64,000 nt of DNA from Pseudolysinimonas yzui (GTDB lineage: Bacteria; Actinomycetota; Actinomycetes; Actinomycetales; Microbacteriaceae). The notes under the pieces were generated by a model, which was given only the letters and a program-made list of their open reading frames with translations, searched no databases and was not told where the DNA came from. Below, one piece after another: positions 42,057 to 51,311 of the stretch (its first letter is position 1; every line of letters starts with the position of its first letter). The stretch lies in NCBI RefSeq assembly GCF_014653215.1, contig NZ_BNAI01000002.1:124001-188000 (forward strand), given 5' to 3'. The translations under genes were made by a program, and so were the position numbers.

Positions 42057-43246
42057 GCCGCTACGTTCTGATCGGTCGCAGCGCCGAATACGAGTCCCGG
42101 TTGCGGGGCCTGTTCGGCGTCGATCTGGCGAGCGTACCCGCCGAGCTGATCGCTTCCGACCTCTCCGGCGTCGTCGAGCGGTTGCCGAGCAGACCGTCGG
42201 TCGCGCTCCTCGGCCCGTTCCTGTCGTACGAGGAGACTCGATTTCTGGCCGACGCGATCCCGGTCGCGCGACCGGGCACCTCGATCGTCGTTGTGAAGGG
42301 GGAACGGTCGGAGCTTGAGGACTGGGTCGACGCGATGACCATCCACGCGGTGCTCAGTCCCGATGGCGCCGACGCGTTGGTCGAGAGTGTGCTCGCCGGT
42401 CTGAGCCCCGCGGCCCCGGTCGCGCCCCCTGCGCTGCCCGAACAGGCGCTTCCGGTCGAGCCCGCCCCTCTCGCTGAAGACGACCGTCCCGTGGTGATCG
42501 CGGTCGCATCTCCGAAAGGCGGCCAGGGCAAGACCACGATCGCGATCAACCTGGCCGCAGGCTTGGCGCACGTCGCCCGCGACTCCGTCGTTCTCGTCGA
42601 CGCCGACCTCCAGTTCGGCGACATTGCGAATGCTCTCGACCTGCCGTCGACCCGGGGCTGGTTGGACGCTGTCGCGGCCGGCCCCGATGAGATCGCTTTC
42701 AAGGCGTCGATGCATCGCCACCCTGGTGGCTTCTTCGTGCTCACCGCGCCGCCCTCACCCGAGCACGCCGACACCATCGCGCCGGAGCGCTTCTCGGTGG
42801 TGCTTGCGCGATTGGCGCGCATCTTTCGGTACGTCGTGATCGACACGACTCCGGGGGTGGGCGAGCAGACGCTCTCGGTGCTCGAGGCGGCCGACCACGG
42901 GATCTTCGTGAGCAGTCTCTCGGTGCCGAGCCTGCGGGCCCTCCGCGTCGAGCTCGACGTGCTCGACCGCGCGGGAATCGCACCCGAGCATCGCCACGTG
43001 GTCGTCAACTTCGTCGACCGCACGAGCGGACTCACGGTGAAGGATGCCGAGCGCATCACGGGGGCGACCGTGGGGGTTCCGATCCCTCGCTCACCCGAGG
43101 TGGTGCTCGCGAGCAATCACGGCATCCCACTGCTCGAGCACGATCCCCGGGATCCGGCCGCGAAAGCCATTCTCGATCTACTCGCGACGATCACCCCGGC
43201 CGCCGATCAGCTCAGCTCTCGACTGCACCGCAGGAGGACACGATGA
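42053..43246 (+). CDS. tadZ: TadZ/CpaE, MinD-like ATPase of the Tad pilus
   Basis: A 397-residue protein with an N-terminal receiver-like region (about residues 1-130) and a C-terminal MinD/ParA ATPase. The deviant Walker A is ASPKGGQGKTTIAINLAAG (about residues 152-170), followed by VVLVDADLQFGDIANAL (Walker A') and YVVIDTTPGVGEQTLSVLEA. TadZ places the pilus machine in the cell. The phospho-acceptor of a true receiver is not obvious in the N-terminal region, as in other TadZ proteins. GTG 42053; 4-base overlaps on both sides. Confidence 0.9.
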   Translation: MSRYVLIGRSAEYESRLRGLFGVDLASVPAELIASDLSGVVERLPSRPSVALLGPFLSYEETRFLADAIPVARPGTSIVVVKGERSELEDWVDAMTIHAVLSPDGADALVESVLAGLSPAAPVAPPALPEQALPVEPAPLAEDDRPVVIAVASPKGGQGKTTIAINLAAGLAHVARDSVVLVDADLQFGDIANALDLPSTRGWLDAVAAGPDEIAFKASMHRHPGGFFVLTAPPSPEHADTIAPERFSVVLARLARIFRYVVIDTTPGVGEQTLSVLEAADHGIFVSSLSVPSLRALRVELDVLDRAGIAPEHRHVVVNFVDRTSGLTVKDAERITGATVGVPIPRSPEVVLASNHGIPLLEHDPRDPAAKAILDLLATITPAADQLSSRLHRRRTR

Positions 43247-44721
43247 AACTCTCGGAGCGACTCGCCACCCCGACTCCGGCGCCAGATGAACCGCCGACGT
43301 CCGGCGCGGAAACCGAGGTCCCAGCGCCCACTGTTGTCGTGCCCGCTGTGGATGAACCCGCTGCGGTCGCCGCTCCAGCACCCCTCCCATCGCCGACCGG
43401 CCTCCCTCGCCCCGGCCCGTCCCCGGTTCCAGATGTCCTCGCCGACCTCAAGGAACGCGCCGCACAGGAACTCTTCGCTCGCATCGGGGGGAGGCTGAGC
43501 GACTCGTCGCTCACCGAGGAGCGTCTCCATGCGCTCGCCCGCGACGAACTCAGCCGAATCGTCGACGCGGAGCAGGTGGCCCTCACTGCGATAGAGCGCC
43601 GGCGGCTCATCGACGAGATCGGCGCCGACGTTCTCGGCTATGGTCCGCTCGAAGGGCTCCTCGACGACGACTCGGTCACCGAGATCATGGTCAATCGATT
43701 CGATCAGATCTACCTGGAGCGCAATGGCAAGCTCGGCCTCAGTCCGCTTCGGTTCACGAGCGATGCCCAACTGCGACGAGTCATCGAGCGCATCGTGTCG
43801 CGCGTGGGACGCCGCATCGATGAGTCCTCGCCGCTCGTCGACGCGCGGCTCGAGGACGGATCGCGTGTCAACGCGATCATCCCGCCATTGGCGGTGAACG
43901 GCCCCGCACTCACCGTACGGAAGTTCGCTCGTCAAGCTCTGACCGCGGCCGATTTGGAGCGGCTCGGCACTATCGATGCCCGAGCGCTCCACCTCCTGCG
44001 TGCCGCGGTGGAAGGGCGCCTCAATGTCCTCGTTTCCGGAGGCACCGGCACGGGAAAGACCACGCTTCTCAACGTGCTGTCGGCCTTCATCCCCTCGAGC
44101 GAACGCATCATCACCATCGAGGATGCAGTCGAACTGCAGTTGCAGCAGGAACACGTCGTGCGCCTCGAGTCACGGCCGGCCAACATCGAGGGCCGCGGTG
44201 AGGTGACCATCCGCGAACTGGTTCGCAACGCGCTGCGCATGCGCCCCGACCGAATCGTCATCGGCGAGGTCCGAGGCGGAGAGAGCCTCGACATGCTCCA
44301 AGCCATGAATACCGGTCACGAGGGATCGATCTCGACGATCCACGCCAACTCGCCGCGCGATGCCATCGCGCGACTTGAAACCCTGGTGCTCATGGCGGGG
44401 ATGGATCTGCCCCTGCGGGCCATCCGCGAGCAGATCGGGTCGGCGATCGACGTCATCGTGCAGATTGCGCGCTTGCGCGACGGGAGCCGACGTGTCGTTC
44501 ACATCTCAGAGGTGAACGGGATGGAGTCGGACATCATCACCCTGCAGGAGATCTTCACGTTCGACTTCGCGGCAGGACGGGACGAGACTGGCCGGTATCT
44601 CGGGCAAGCCGTGCCGACGGGAATCCGCCCGCGCTTCACGGAGCGACTCCTCGATGTGGGAATCGACCTGCCGGGTGATCTCTTCCAGGCTCCGGTGATC
44701 GCGGCGAGGGCGCGGAGATGA
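43243..44721 (+). CDS. cpaF: CpaF/TadA secretion ATPase
   Basis: A 492-residue type II/IV secretion ATPase that powers Flp pilus assembly. The first 70 residues are Pro/Ala-rich and probably disordered. The N-terminal domain has [20 protein letters not shown], typical of CpaF. The Walker A is [19 protein letters not shown] (about residues 264-282), the Asp box is [13 protein letters not shown], and the Walker B is [19 protein letters not shown] with the His box [18 protein letters not shown] 43243. Confidence 0.95.
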   Translation: MKLSERLATPTPAPDEPPTSGAETEVPAPTVVVPAVDEPAAVAAPAPLPSPTGLPRPGPSPVPDVLADLKERAAQELFARIGGRLSDSSLTEERLHALARDELSRIVDAEQVALTAIERRRLIDEIGADVLGYGPLEGLLDDDSVTEIMVNRFDQIYLERNGKLGLSPLRFTSDAQLRRVIERIVSRVGRRIDESSPLVDARLEDGSRVNAIIPPLAVNGPALTVRKFARQALTAADLERLGTIDARALHLLRAAVEGRLNVLVSGGTGTGKTTLLNVLSAFIPSSERIITIEDAVELQLQQEHVVRLESRPANIEGRGEVTIRELVRNALRMRPDRIVIGEVRGGESLDMLQAMNTGHEGSISTIHANSPRDAIARLETLVLMAGMDLPLRAIREQIGSAIDVIVQIARLRDGSRRVVHISEVNGMESDIITLQEIFTFDFAAGRDETGRYLGQAVPTGIRPRFTERLLDVGIDLPGDLFQAPVIAARARR

Positions 44722-45665
44722 CTGTGGTCCTCGTCGGCGCACTGCTCGTGCTCGCGGCGCTCCTCGCGTTCGTCTTCTTTGTGCTTGCGCCCCCTCGGGT
44801 GAGAGTCGCGGCTTCTCGCCGCACAGCGCCCGGCGTCGAACAGGTCTCGCAGCTCACGCGCGTCACCGAACGCACGGTGAACGCGATCGAGTCCGTCTCG
44901 CGGGGGCGGCGTGGGTTCTTCGACAAGGAGGATCTTGTGCTCGCCGGCGTCGTCATGGAGCCACCGTCGTTCATCCTGGTGACCTTCGCCGGGGGGACGG
45001 TGCTCGCTCTGGTAGGTGCCTTGCTCGGCTTCGGTACATTGTGGTCGATTCCCCTGGCGATCGGATTCGCCCTCCTGGCGCCACTGGTCGCCAAGGTCGT
45101 GTTGGCGATTCGGACCGGAGCCCGGAGAGCGAAGTTCGCCGATCAGCTTGACGACACCCTCCAACTCATCGCCGGAAACCTTCGCGCGGGGTACGGCATC
45201 GTGCAGGCGCTCGACGCAGTTGCTCGCGATGCGGAGGCGCCCACCTCAGAGGAGTTCGCCCGGGCCGTGAACCAGACTCGCATCGGACGCGACCTGAACG
45301 ACGCCCTTGAGGACACCGCAGCCCGGATGGGCAGCGATGACTTCATGTGGACCGCGCAGGCGATCTCCATCAACCGGCAGACGGGCGGCAACCTTGCCGA
45401 GGTCTTGGCTCAGGTCGGTGCGACGATTCGGGAGCGCAACCAGATCCGTCGCCAGGTGAGAGCGCTCAGCGCGGAGGGCCGGCTGTCGGCGATCGTGCTC
45501 ATCTGTCTCCCGATCGCCGTGTCGCTGGCGCTTCTCGTCGTGCAGCCGGGTTATCTCGCGGTATTCGTCGAGTCGATCATCGGGGTCCTCGCGCTCATCA
45601 TCGCGGTCCTGCTCGGTGTCGTGGGAAGCCTCTGGATGCTCGCCGTGGTCAGGGTGAAGTTCTGA
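44718..45665 (+). CDS. tadB: TadB, type II secretion F-like inner membrane protein
   Basis: A 315-residue polytopic protein. An N-terminal membrane segment (VVLVGALLVLAALLAFVFFVL) and two more near the middle (SFILVTFAGGTVLALVGAL and LWSIPLAIGFALLAPLV) precede the T2SSF domain, LDDTLQLIAGNLRAGYGIVQ to GGNLAEVLAQVGATIRERNQ, and two C-terminal helices end the protein. It forms the platform of the Tad machine with TadC. It overlaps cpaF by 4 bases and tadC by 1 base. Confidence 0.93.
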   Translation: MTVVLVGALLVLAALLAFVFFVLAPPRVRVAASRRTAPGVEQVSQLTRVTERTVNAIESVSRGRRGFFDKEDLVLAGVVMEPPSFILVTFAGGTVLALVGALLGFGTLWSIPLAIGFALLAPLVAKVVLAIRTGARRAKFADQLDDTLQLIAGNLRAGYGIVQALDAVARDAEAPTSEEFARAVNQTRIGRDLNDALEDTAARMGSDDFMWTAQAISINRQTGGNLAEVLAQVGATIRERNQIRRQVRALSAEGRLSAIVLICLPIAVSLALLVVQPGYLAVFVESIIGVLALIIAVLLGVVGSLWMLAVVRVKF

Positions 45666-46531
45666 TGGGCGCCGTGCCCCTCCTCGCGGCTCTCGCGACC
45701 GGTATCGGTGTCGCAGCGTTCCTCTTCTCGCTGTTTCTCCTCGTGCCTCTCGGGGCCCCGACCGTCCACATGGTGCCCGAAGCGACCTCAAGTCGGTCGG
45801 AGGAGCCGCGCATCGGCACGGGTGCGCGGCTGACCCGCGCGGCACCGCGTGGCTACGTTGCCTGGATCGAGCGCCAGATCGTCTATGCCGGCCGGGCGGG
45901 CGAGTGGACCGCTGCTCGGTTCCTCGCGATCAAGATCGTCGCTTCCGTACCCCCCGTCGTGATCGCCATTCTCTTCATCGCGGCGGAGCCGAGTCTGTTT
46001 CGGAACCTGGTGGGGGGGTTCGGCGTTGTGCTCGCCCTCGTCGCGCCCGAGGTCTTCCTCAACGCACGTGCCGACGACCGGCAGAAGGCCATTCAGAGGG
46101 CGTTGCCGGACACGCTCGACCAGATGACGATTGCCGTCGAGGCGGGGCTGGGTTTCGACGCGGCCATGTCGAAGGCGGTGACGAACGGCCGCGGCCCACT
46201 CGCTGAGGAGCTGGTGCGAACCCTCCAGGATGTCAGCATCGGGCGCTCCCGTCGGGATGCCTACCGTGCCCTCGAACGCCGCACCAATGTCGAGGACCTG
46301 CGACGCTTCGTGCGTGCGGTTGTTCAGGCCGACGAGTACGGGATCTCGATCGCCGAGGTTCTGCGCATCCAGGCGGGGGAGATGCGGGTGAAGCGCCGCC
46401 AGCGCGCGGAGGAGCAGGCAGTCAAGGTCCCGGTGAAAATCGTGTTCCCGCTGGTGTTCTGCATCCTGCCGGTTCTCTTCATCGTGTTGCTCACCCCAGC
46501 CGTGATCGGCATCATGCGAACCTTCAGCTGA
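45665..46531 (+). CDS. tadC: TadC, type II secretion F-like inner membrane protein
   Basis: A 288-residue protein, partner of TadB. It starts at ATG 45665, overlapping the tadB stop (TGATG). Membrane segments are LLAALATGIGVAAFLFSLFLL, VASVPPVVIAILFIAAE, FGVVLALVAPEVFLNA and the final IVFPLVFCILPVLFIVLL. The T2SSF domain carries LPDTLDQMTIAVEAGLGFDA and the conserved VQADEYGISIAEVLRIQA. This is the last gene of the Tad operon; a hairpin follows. Confidence 0.93.
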   Translation: MGAVPLLAALATGIGVAAFLFSLFLLVPLGAPTVHMVPEATSSRSEEPRIGTGARLTRAAPRGYVAWIERQIVYAGRAGEWTAARFLAIKIVASVPPVVIAILFIAAEPSLFRNLVGGFGVVLALVAPEVFLNARADDRQKAIQRALPDTLDQMTIAVEAGLGFDAAMSKAVTNGRGPLAEELVRTLQDVSIGRSRRDAYRALERRTNVEDLRRFVRAVVQADEYGISIAEVLRIQAGEMRVKRRQRAEEQAVKVPVKIVFPLVFCILPVLFIVLLTPAVIGIMRTFS

Positions 46532-46557
46532 CTCCCCCGGGAGTAGTCGACGGACTC

Positions 46558-46585
46558 TGCCGGGACGAGGTGCCGTGTCCCGGCA
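46558..46585 (+). terminator. Hairpin after the Tad operon
   Basis: Arms TGCCGGGAC (46558-46566) and GTCCCGGCA (46577-46585) with a 10-base loop, 27 bases after tadC. It lies before the lipoprotein start at 46603, so it can end the long tad transcript. There is no T tract. Confidence 0.5.
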
Positions 46586-46602
46586 TCCGCCACACTCGTC
46601 GC

Positions 46603-47157
46603 ATGACGACCCGCCGCATCCTGCCGCTCCTCGCGCTCCCGCTCGCCGCAACGGTGCTCTTCGCCGGCTGCAGCACGACTCTGCGCCCCGACCGTCTCGA
46701 CACCGACCCGTCGACGTCCGCCGATGACCTGATGGCGGTGCCGACCGATTGCGCGTTGCTCGTGCCGAGCGCCGCCGACCGCGGCTTCGCGCAGCTGACG
46801 GTCGACCCGCAGTACGAAGACGACTCCGACCTCGCCGGCGTGCAGCAGGCGGGCGGAACGGTGTGCTTCTTCGCCGACCCCGACACCGACGCGGTCTACC
46901 ACGTGGGGGTGCAGCTCGTTCAGGGCAACGAGGCCGAGCGCAAGGAACGCCGCTGGGAACGCGACGGCTTGCTCGTCGTCGACGGCGTCGGGGATGTCGC
47001 GTACTACACGGCGATCTCGAACGAGGTGAACGGCGACTCCTCGTCGGAGTTGCGTGTGCTCGCCGGCGACTACTACGTGCAGGTCGGTGCGGCCCCCTCG
47101 GCGGATGCAGCGGCACTCACACCGTTCGCCCTCGACGCGATCGCCGCGCTCGGGTAG
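46603..47157 (+). CDS. Lipoprotein of unknown function
   Basis: A 184-residue lipoprotein. The signal peptide MTTRRILPLLALPLAATVLFAGC ends in the lipobox LFAGC. The mature part is acidic and includes two Cys, TDCALLVPSAADRG and GGTVCFFADPDTD, that could pair outside the cell. No conserved domain is recognised; overall layout resembles the small actinobacterial DUF3558-type lipoproteins but this is not firm. ATG 46603. It is convergent with the cardiolipin synthase gene, three bases apart. Confidence 0.75.
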   Translation: MTTRRILPLLALPLAATVLFAGCSTTLRPDRLDTDPSTSADDLMAVPTDCALLVPSAADRGFAQLTVDPQYEDDSDLAGVQQAGGTVCFFADPDTDAVYHVGVQLVQGNEAERKERRWERDGLLVVDGVGDVAYYTAISNEVNGDSSSELRVLAGDYYVQVGAAPSADAAALTPFALDAIAALG

Positions 47158-47160
47158 CGG

Positions 47161-48627
47161 CTACTGCACGGCCGCGGTGAGCCGCGCCAGGTTGTCGAGG
47201 GTGCGGTGCCACACCGGACGCGACAACCACTCCTCGAGGGTGAGCTCGCGGGACATCGCCCGGTTGGCATCCTCGATCGCGCGCAGCTCCTTCAGGAACT
47301 TCTCGCCGCGCACCATGACCGAGATCTCGAGGTCGAGGCTGAACGAGCGCATGTCCATGTTGCTCGAGCCGATGACCGAGATCTGGTCGTCGATCGTCAG
47401 GTGCTTGGAGTGCAGGATGGTCGGCCCCGCGTAGAGCCAGATCTTCACCCCGGCGCGCAGCAGGGCCTCGTAGTACGAGCGCTGGGCGTGGAAGACGAGG
47501 AACTGGTCGCCGATCTCCGACACGAAGAGCTCCACCTGCAACCCCGACTGTGCGGCGGTCGTGATGGCGTAGAGCATCGAGTCGTCGGGCACGAAGTAGG
47601 GCGAGGTGAGGATGACCTTCCGCTGCGCCGCGTAGACGAGCGAGTTGAACAGCCGGAGGTTGTTCTCGCCGGCGAATCCGGGCCCCGAGGGAACGACCTG
47701 GCAGTCGAGGTCGCCGTCGCCCGTCGTGCGGGCAGGAGCCGCCTCGCGTTCCAGCAGCTCGCCGGTCTCGGAGTACCAGTCGGTGACGAACAGCGCGTCG
47801 ATGCCGGCGACGACCGGACCCTCGAAGCGCGCCATGTAGTCCTTCCAGTGCAACCCCCGACGGTGGTTGCGGCGCCGCTGGTATCCGGTCTCGATGACGT
47901 TCTGCGATCCCGTGAAGGCGACGGTGCCGTCGACGACCAGGAGTTTGCGGTGATTGCGCAGGTCGGGGCGCTGGATCTGGCCGTGCAGCGGACGGAAGGG
48001 CAGCATCCGTCGCCACTGCACCCCCATTCGGTTGAGGCGCTTCACGGTGCGGCGATAGCCGGGGTACTGGGCGTTGCCGAGGTGGTCGAGCAGCACGCGC
48101 ACGACGACGCCGCGGGCGTGCGCATCCTCGAGGGCGTCGAAGAAGTCCCCGGTCGCGTCATCGAGCAGCAGGATGTAGAACTCTGCGTGCACGGTCTTCT
48201 TCGCAGCCCGGATCGCGGCGGTCATCTGCGCGAGCGACTCGGTGTTGTCGTTCCACATCTGCGCGGAGTTGCCGCCGACGAGCGGCATCGACCCGAGGGT
48301 GCGGTTGAGTTCGACGATCGGCTCGAGCCACGGCGGCCAGGGCCGGTCGCGCTTCACCCGGTCGAAGCCCTCGGTCGTGTCGAGGATGTACTCGTTGATC
48401 TCGTGCTGCTTGCGGCGCCGGGCGCGGGGCAACCGGGCGCGCCCGAGGATCAGGAACAGGATGATGCCGACGTACGGCAGGAACCAGATCGCCAGCAGCC
48501 AGGCGAGCGCCGTCTGCGGGCGGCGGTTCTTCGGTACGAAGATGAGCGCCAGGATGCGTGCCGCGATGTCGATCGCCAGTGCGATGACGATGACGATGGC
48601 GACGATCGTCCCGGAATCCACGAGCAC
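47161..48627 (-). CDS. cls: Cardiolipin synthase (phospholipase D superfamily)
   Basis: A 488-residue membrane enzyme. Two N-terminal membrane helices (TIVAIVIVIALAIDIAARIL and AWLLAIWFLPYVGIILFLIL) form the PLDc_N domain. The two HKD catalytic motifs are present: NHRKLLVVDGTVAFTGSQN and HSKHLTIDDQISVIGSSNMD. It joins two phospholipid molecules (phosphatidylglycerol type) to cardiolipin. Length is usual for the bacterial ClsA type. GTG start at 48627; the second in-frame GTG two codons later is also possible. No operon partners. Confidence 0.93.
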   Translation of the reverse strand: MLVDSGTIVAIVIVIALAIDIAARILALIFVPKNRRPQTALAWLLAIWFLPYVGIILFLILGRARLPRARRRKQHEINEYILDTTEGFDRVKRDRPWPPWLEPIVELNRTLGSMPLVGGNSAQMWNDNTESLAQMTAAIRAAKKTVHAEFYILLLDDATGDFFDALEDAHARGVVVRVLLDHLGNAQYPGYRRTVKRLNRMGVQWRRMLPFRPLHGQIQRPDLRNHRKLLVVDGTVAFTGSQNVIETGYQRRRNHRRGLHWKDYMARFEGPVVAGIDALFVTDWYSETGELLEREAAPARTTGDGDLDCQVVPSGPGFAGENNLRLFNSLVYAAQRKVILTSPYFVPDDSMLYAITTAAQSGLQVELFVSEIGDQFLVFHAQRSYYEALLRAGVKIWLYAGPTILHSKHLTIDDQISVIGSSNMDMRSFSLDLEISVMVRGEKFLKELRAIEDANRAMSRELTLEEWLSRPVWHRTLDNLARLTAAVQ

Positions 48628-48719
48628 AGTCTGGCAGCGCCGCCGTAGCCCGCGAAATGCCGAAAGCTGCCGTGCACAGGTCGCGACGTGCGCCAGAAAC
48701 GGGCACTTCGCGAGCCGAG

Positions 48720-49208
48720 CTACCGGAAGTTGATGAACTGCAGGGCGACGTCGAGGTCTTTGCCCTTGAGCAGGGCGATCGTCGCCTGAAGGTCGTCACG
48801 GCTCTTCGACTGCACGCGCAACTCGTCGCCCTGGATCTGGCTCTTGATCGTCTTCGGGGCTTCGTCGCGGATGATCTTCGCGATCTTCTTCGCGTCTTCG
48901 CTCGAGATGCCCTGCTTGATGGCCGCCTCGATGCGGTACTCCTTGCCGCTCGGGAACGGCTTGCCGGCATCGAGCGACCGCAGCGAGATGTTGCGCTTGA
49001 TCAGTTTCTGCTCGAACACCTCGAGCACCGCCTTGACCCGCTCTTCGGCGTTCGCCTTCATGAGGATCTTCTCGCCCGACATCTCGATCGAGGCGTCGAC
49101 GCCTTTGAAGTCGTAGCGCTGCTGGATCTCCTTCTGCGCCATGCCGAGGGCGTTCTGCACCTCCATGCTGTCGACCTTGCTGACGATGTCGAACGAGGAA
49201 TCTGCCAT
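48720..49208 (-). CDS. YajQ family cyclic di-GMP-binding protein
   Basis: A 162-residue protein of the usual YajQ length, starting [20 protein letters not shown]. It contains the conserved [53 protein letters not shown] and ends [18 protein letters not shown]. YajQ proteins bind nucleotides or c-di-GMP; in some bacteria they regulate transcription and in others their role is unknown. ATG 49208 is fixed by the family start. It is divergent from the transglycosylase gene, 16 bases apart. Confidence 0.94.
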   Translation of the reverse strand: MADSSFDIVSKVDSMEVQNALGMAQKEIQQRYDFKGVDASIEMSGEKILMKANAEERVKAVLEVFEQKLIKRNISLRSLDAGKPFPSGKEYRIEAAIKQGISSEDAKKIAKIIRDEAPKTIKSQIQGDELRVQSKSRDDLQATIALLKGKDLDVALQFINFR

Positions 49209-49224
49209 GCCGCCATGGTAGAAC

Positions 49225-50001
49225 GTGTCGATGCGCGCGGCCCCCAGAACGATCATCATCGTGGCCGCCGTTCTGGTCTCGTTGGGCGTCGTCGCGACGG
49301 CGGTGCTGGTGTTCCTCGCCCCGCGGGTGCCCGGGATGCCGGGGGCCGCGCCGGTCGCCGAGGAGCCGGCCCCGACGTGGGCGCCGCCCGCCACCCCGCC
49401 CGTCGCCGCCACGACGCCGGGGGTGGGCATCGCGGGCCTGGTGGATGCTGACTGGCTCGCGTCGACGAGTGCGGCGACCGGCATCCCCGAGCGGGCGCTC
49501 GCCGCCTATGCCGGAGCATCACTCGCGAAGGCCGCCTCGATGCCCGAATGCGGCCTTGCGTGGAACACCCTCGCCGGCATCGGCGCGACCGAGAGCGACC
49601 ACGGGCGCCACGGCGGGTCGGCGGTCGAGCCCGACGGAACCGTCGCCCCGCCGATCTACGGCGTTCCCCTCGCCGGCGGCGACGGGGTCGAGCACATCCC
49701 CGACTCCGACGGCGGAACCCTCGACGGCGACACCGAGTTCGACCGCGCGGTCGGCCCGTTCCAGTTGATCCCGCAGACCTGGCGCAACTGGCACACCGAC
49801 GCGAGCGGTGACGGCGTCGAGGATCCGCACAACATCGACGACGCCGCGATGGCGACCGCGAACTACCTGTGCCGCGTCAGCATCCACATCGACACCGAGG
49901 CCGGCTGGATCGCCGCGGTCTCGGGCTTCAACTCCCCGCAGTCCTACCGCGACACCGTCGCCCGCTACGCCGTGCGTTACGCCACTTCGGTGGTCGAGTA
50001 G
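49225..50001 (+). CDS. Lytic transglycosylase-like exported protein
   Basis: A 258-residue protein with an N-terminal signal anchor ([23 protein letters not shown]), a Pro/Ala-rich linker (residues 35-70), and an SLT-like domain. The likely catalytic Glu is in [15 protein letters not shown] (about residue 123), followed by [15 protein letters not shown] and a final tract with [14 protein letters not shown]. It would cleave peptidoglycan glycan strands outside the membrane. The start is GTG 49225 (or ATG 49231). The stop codon lies inside a palindromic repeat shared with the convergent LacI gene. Confidence 0.87.
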   Translation: MSMRAAPRTIIIVAAVLVSLGVVATAVLVFLAPRVPGMPGAAPVAEEPAPTWAPPATPPVAATTPGVGIAGLVDADWLASTSAATGIPERALAAYAGASLAKAASMPECGLAWNTLAGIGATESDHGRHGGSAVEPDGTVAPPIYGVPLAGGDGVEHIPDSDGGTLDGDTEFDRAVGPFQLIPQTWRNWHTDASGDGVEDPHNIDDAAMATANYLCRVSIHIDTEAGWIAAVSGFNSPQSYRDTVARYAVRYATSVVE

Positions 50002-50024
50002 CGCCGTAGGCGCGTGTCGAGACC
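49992..50024. repeat. Palindromic repeat between convergent genes
   Basis: The element GGTCGAGTAGCGCC to GGCGCGTGTCGAGACC has an inner stem GCGCC/GGCGC around GTA. Its end sequences are identical to those at 18356-18390. The upstream stop codon (49999-50001) lies within it and the LacI stop codon begins at its last base, so it fits exactly into the junction. Confidence 0.75.
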
Positions 50025-51049
50025 TAGCCCCGCCCCGCATCCGGCCGCGCCGTGCTCGAGCGCACGACGAGATCGAACGGCAGCGGGGTGTTGAGCGACG
50101 CCGGCTCCGGATGCCCGGGGTGCAGCTCCTGCATGAGCACATCCACCGCCATCCGCCCCTGCAGCATCGGATACTGCGCGACCGTCGTGAGACCGAAGAA
50201 CGCCGCGAGGTCGTGGTCGTCGATGCCGACGACCGACACGTCGCGCGGCACGTCGAGCCCGAGGTCGCGGGCGGCGAGGATCGCCCCGATCGCCATCTCG
50301 TCGGATGCCGCGAAGATCGCGGTGGGCCGGTCGTGCGGGGCGCCGAGGAGCTGCTTCGCCGCCTCGTAGCCGCCCTGCATGGTGAAGTCGCCGGGGTGGA
50401 AGAGCGCCGGATCGGTCGGGATGTCGGCCGCCGCGAGGGCCTCCTGGTACCCGATGCGCCGGTTGGTGGGCAGGTGGAAGTCCATCTCCACCGCACGGTC
50501 TCCGCCGATGTGGGCGATGCGCCGGTGCCCGAGGCCGATGAGGTGCTCGGTCGCGAGGCGCGACACGGCGATGTCGTCGATGCTGAGCGTGCGCACGCCC
50601 GGAAGCGGCCCGCCGACGCCGACCATCGGCTTGCGCAGGTCGTGCAGCCGCTGCACCTCGCTCTCGGTGAGTTCCAGCGAGACGGCGATCACGGCATCCA
50701 CTCGTTTGCGCAGCAGGAAGTGCTCGAACACGCTGTGACGTTCCTCGGCGCCGCCGCCGAGGTTGTAGAGCGTGAGGTCGTACCCCTGCGCGAGCAAGGC
50801 GCTCTCCGCGCCCTCGAGCACCGCCCCGTAGAACCACCGGTTGAGGAACGGGATGACGACCCCGACGTTGCGCATGCGCCCGGTCGCGAGGGCGGATGCG
50901 CTCGACGACACGACGTAACCGAGCGCCGCGGCAGCCTCGAGCACCTTCGCCCGCGTCGCCGCCGACACGTGGCCGCGCCCGCTGAGCGCCCGTGACACCG
51001 TCGCCGCCGAGACGCCGGCGCGCCGCGCGACCTCTTCGATGCCGGCCAC
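50024..51049 (-). CDS. LacI family transcriptional regulator
   Basis: A 341-residue repressor. The N-terminal HTH (AGIEEVARRAGVSAATVSRA) with the hinge region after it is followed by the periplasmic-binding-protein-like sugar domain (VGVVIPFLNRWFYGAVLEGA, VGVGGPLPGVRTLSIDD, RRIAHIGGDRAVEMDFHL, FAASDEMAIGAILAARDLG). The start is GTG 51049, behind the strongest ribosome binding site seen here, AGGAGGAACCC. The effector is probably a sugar. It is the only LacI gene in the window, about 3.9 kb from the two LacI-type operators of the maltodextrin block, so it is a fair candidate for their regulator. Confidence 0.92.
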   Translation of the reverse strand: MAGIEEVARRAGVSAATVSRALSGRGHVSAATRAKVLEAAAALGYVVSSSASALATGRMRNVGVVIPFLNRWFYGAVLEGAESALLAQGYDLTLYNLGGGAEERHSVFEHFLLRKRVDAVIAVSLELTESEVQRLHDLRKPMVGVGGPLPGVRTLSIDDIAVSRLATEHLIGLGHRRIAHIGGDRAVEMDFHLPTNRRIGYQEALAAADIPTDPALFHPGDFTMQGGYEAAKQLLGAPHDRPTAIFAASDEMAIGAILAARDLGLDVPRDVSVVGIDDHDLAAFFGLTTVAQYPMLQGRMAVDVLMQELHPGHPEPASLNTPLPFDLVVRSSTARPDAGRG

Positions 51050-51152
51050 GGGTTCCTCCTGTCGGTGCCCACCGCAGTGGTCTGCCGATCTTACCGGCGT
51101 GGTGGGGCGGGGCCCGGCGAGCGGGTATTCTTGTCGAGCGCTTCGGCGCGAC

Positions 51153-51236
51153 GGCGAGTTACCCAAGCGGCCAAAGGGATCTGACTGTAAATCAGACACG
51201 TAAGTTTCGGGGGTTCGAATCCCTCACTCGCCACCA
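51153..51236 (+). tRNA. tRNA-Tyr (GTA)
   Basis: Acceptor arms GGCGAGT/ACTCGCC close the molecule; the anticodon stem TCTGA/TCAGA holds the loop CTGTAAA with anticodon GTA (51187-51189). It has a long variable arm, as expected for bacterial tRNA-Tyr, a normal T loop (TTCGAAT) and an encoded CCA end (51234-51236). A terminator hairpin follows. Confidence 0.97.
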
Positions 51237-51241
51237 CACCG

Positions 51242-51263
51242 AAGCCCCGCTGGAGCGGGGCTT
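51242..51263 (+). terminator. Intrinsic terminator after tRNA-Tyr
   Basis: Arms AAGCCCCGC (51242-51250) and GCGGGGCTT (51255-51263) with loop TGGA, followed by TCGACG. A strong 9-bp stem, five bases after the tRNA. Confidence 0.8.
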
Positions 51264-51311
51264 TCGACGTATGAGGCAGTCCCTTCAGCCGAGGCGACCT
51301 AGGCTCGACGG

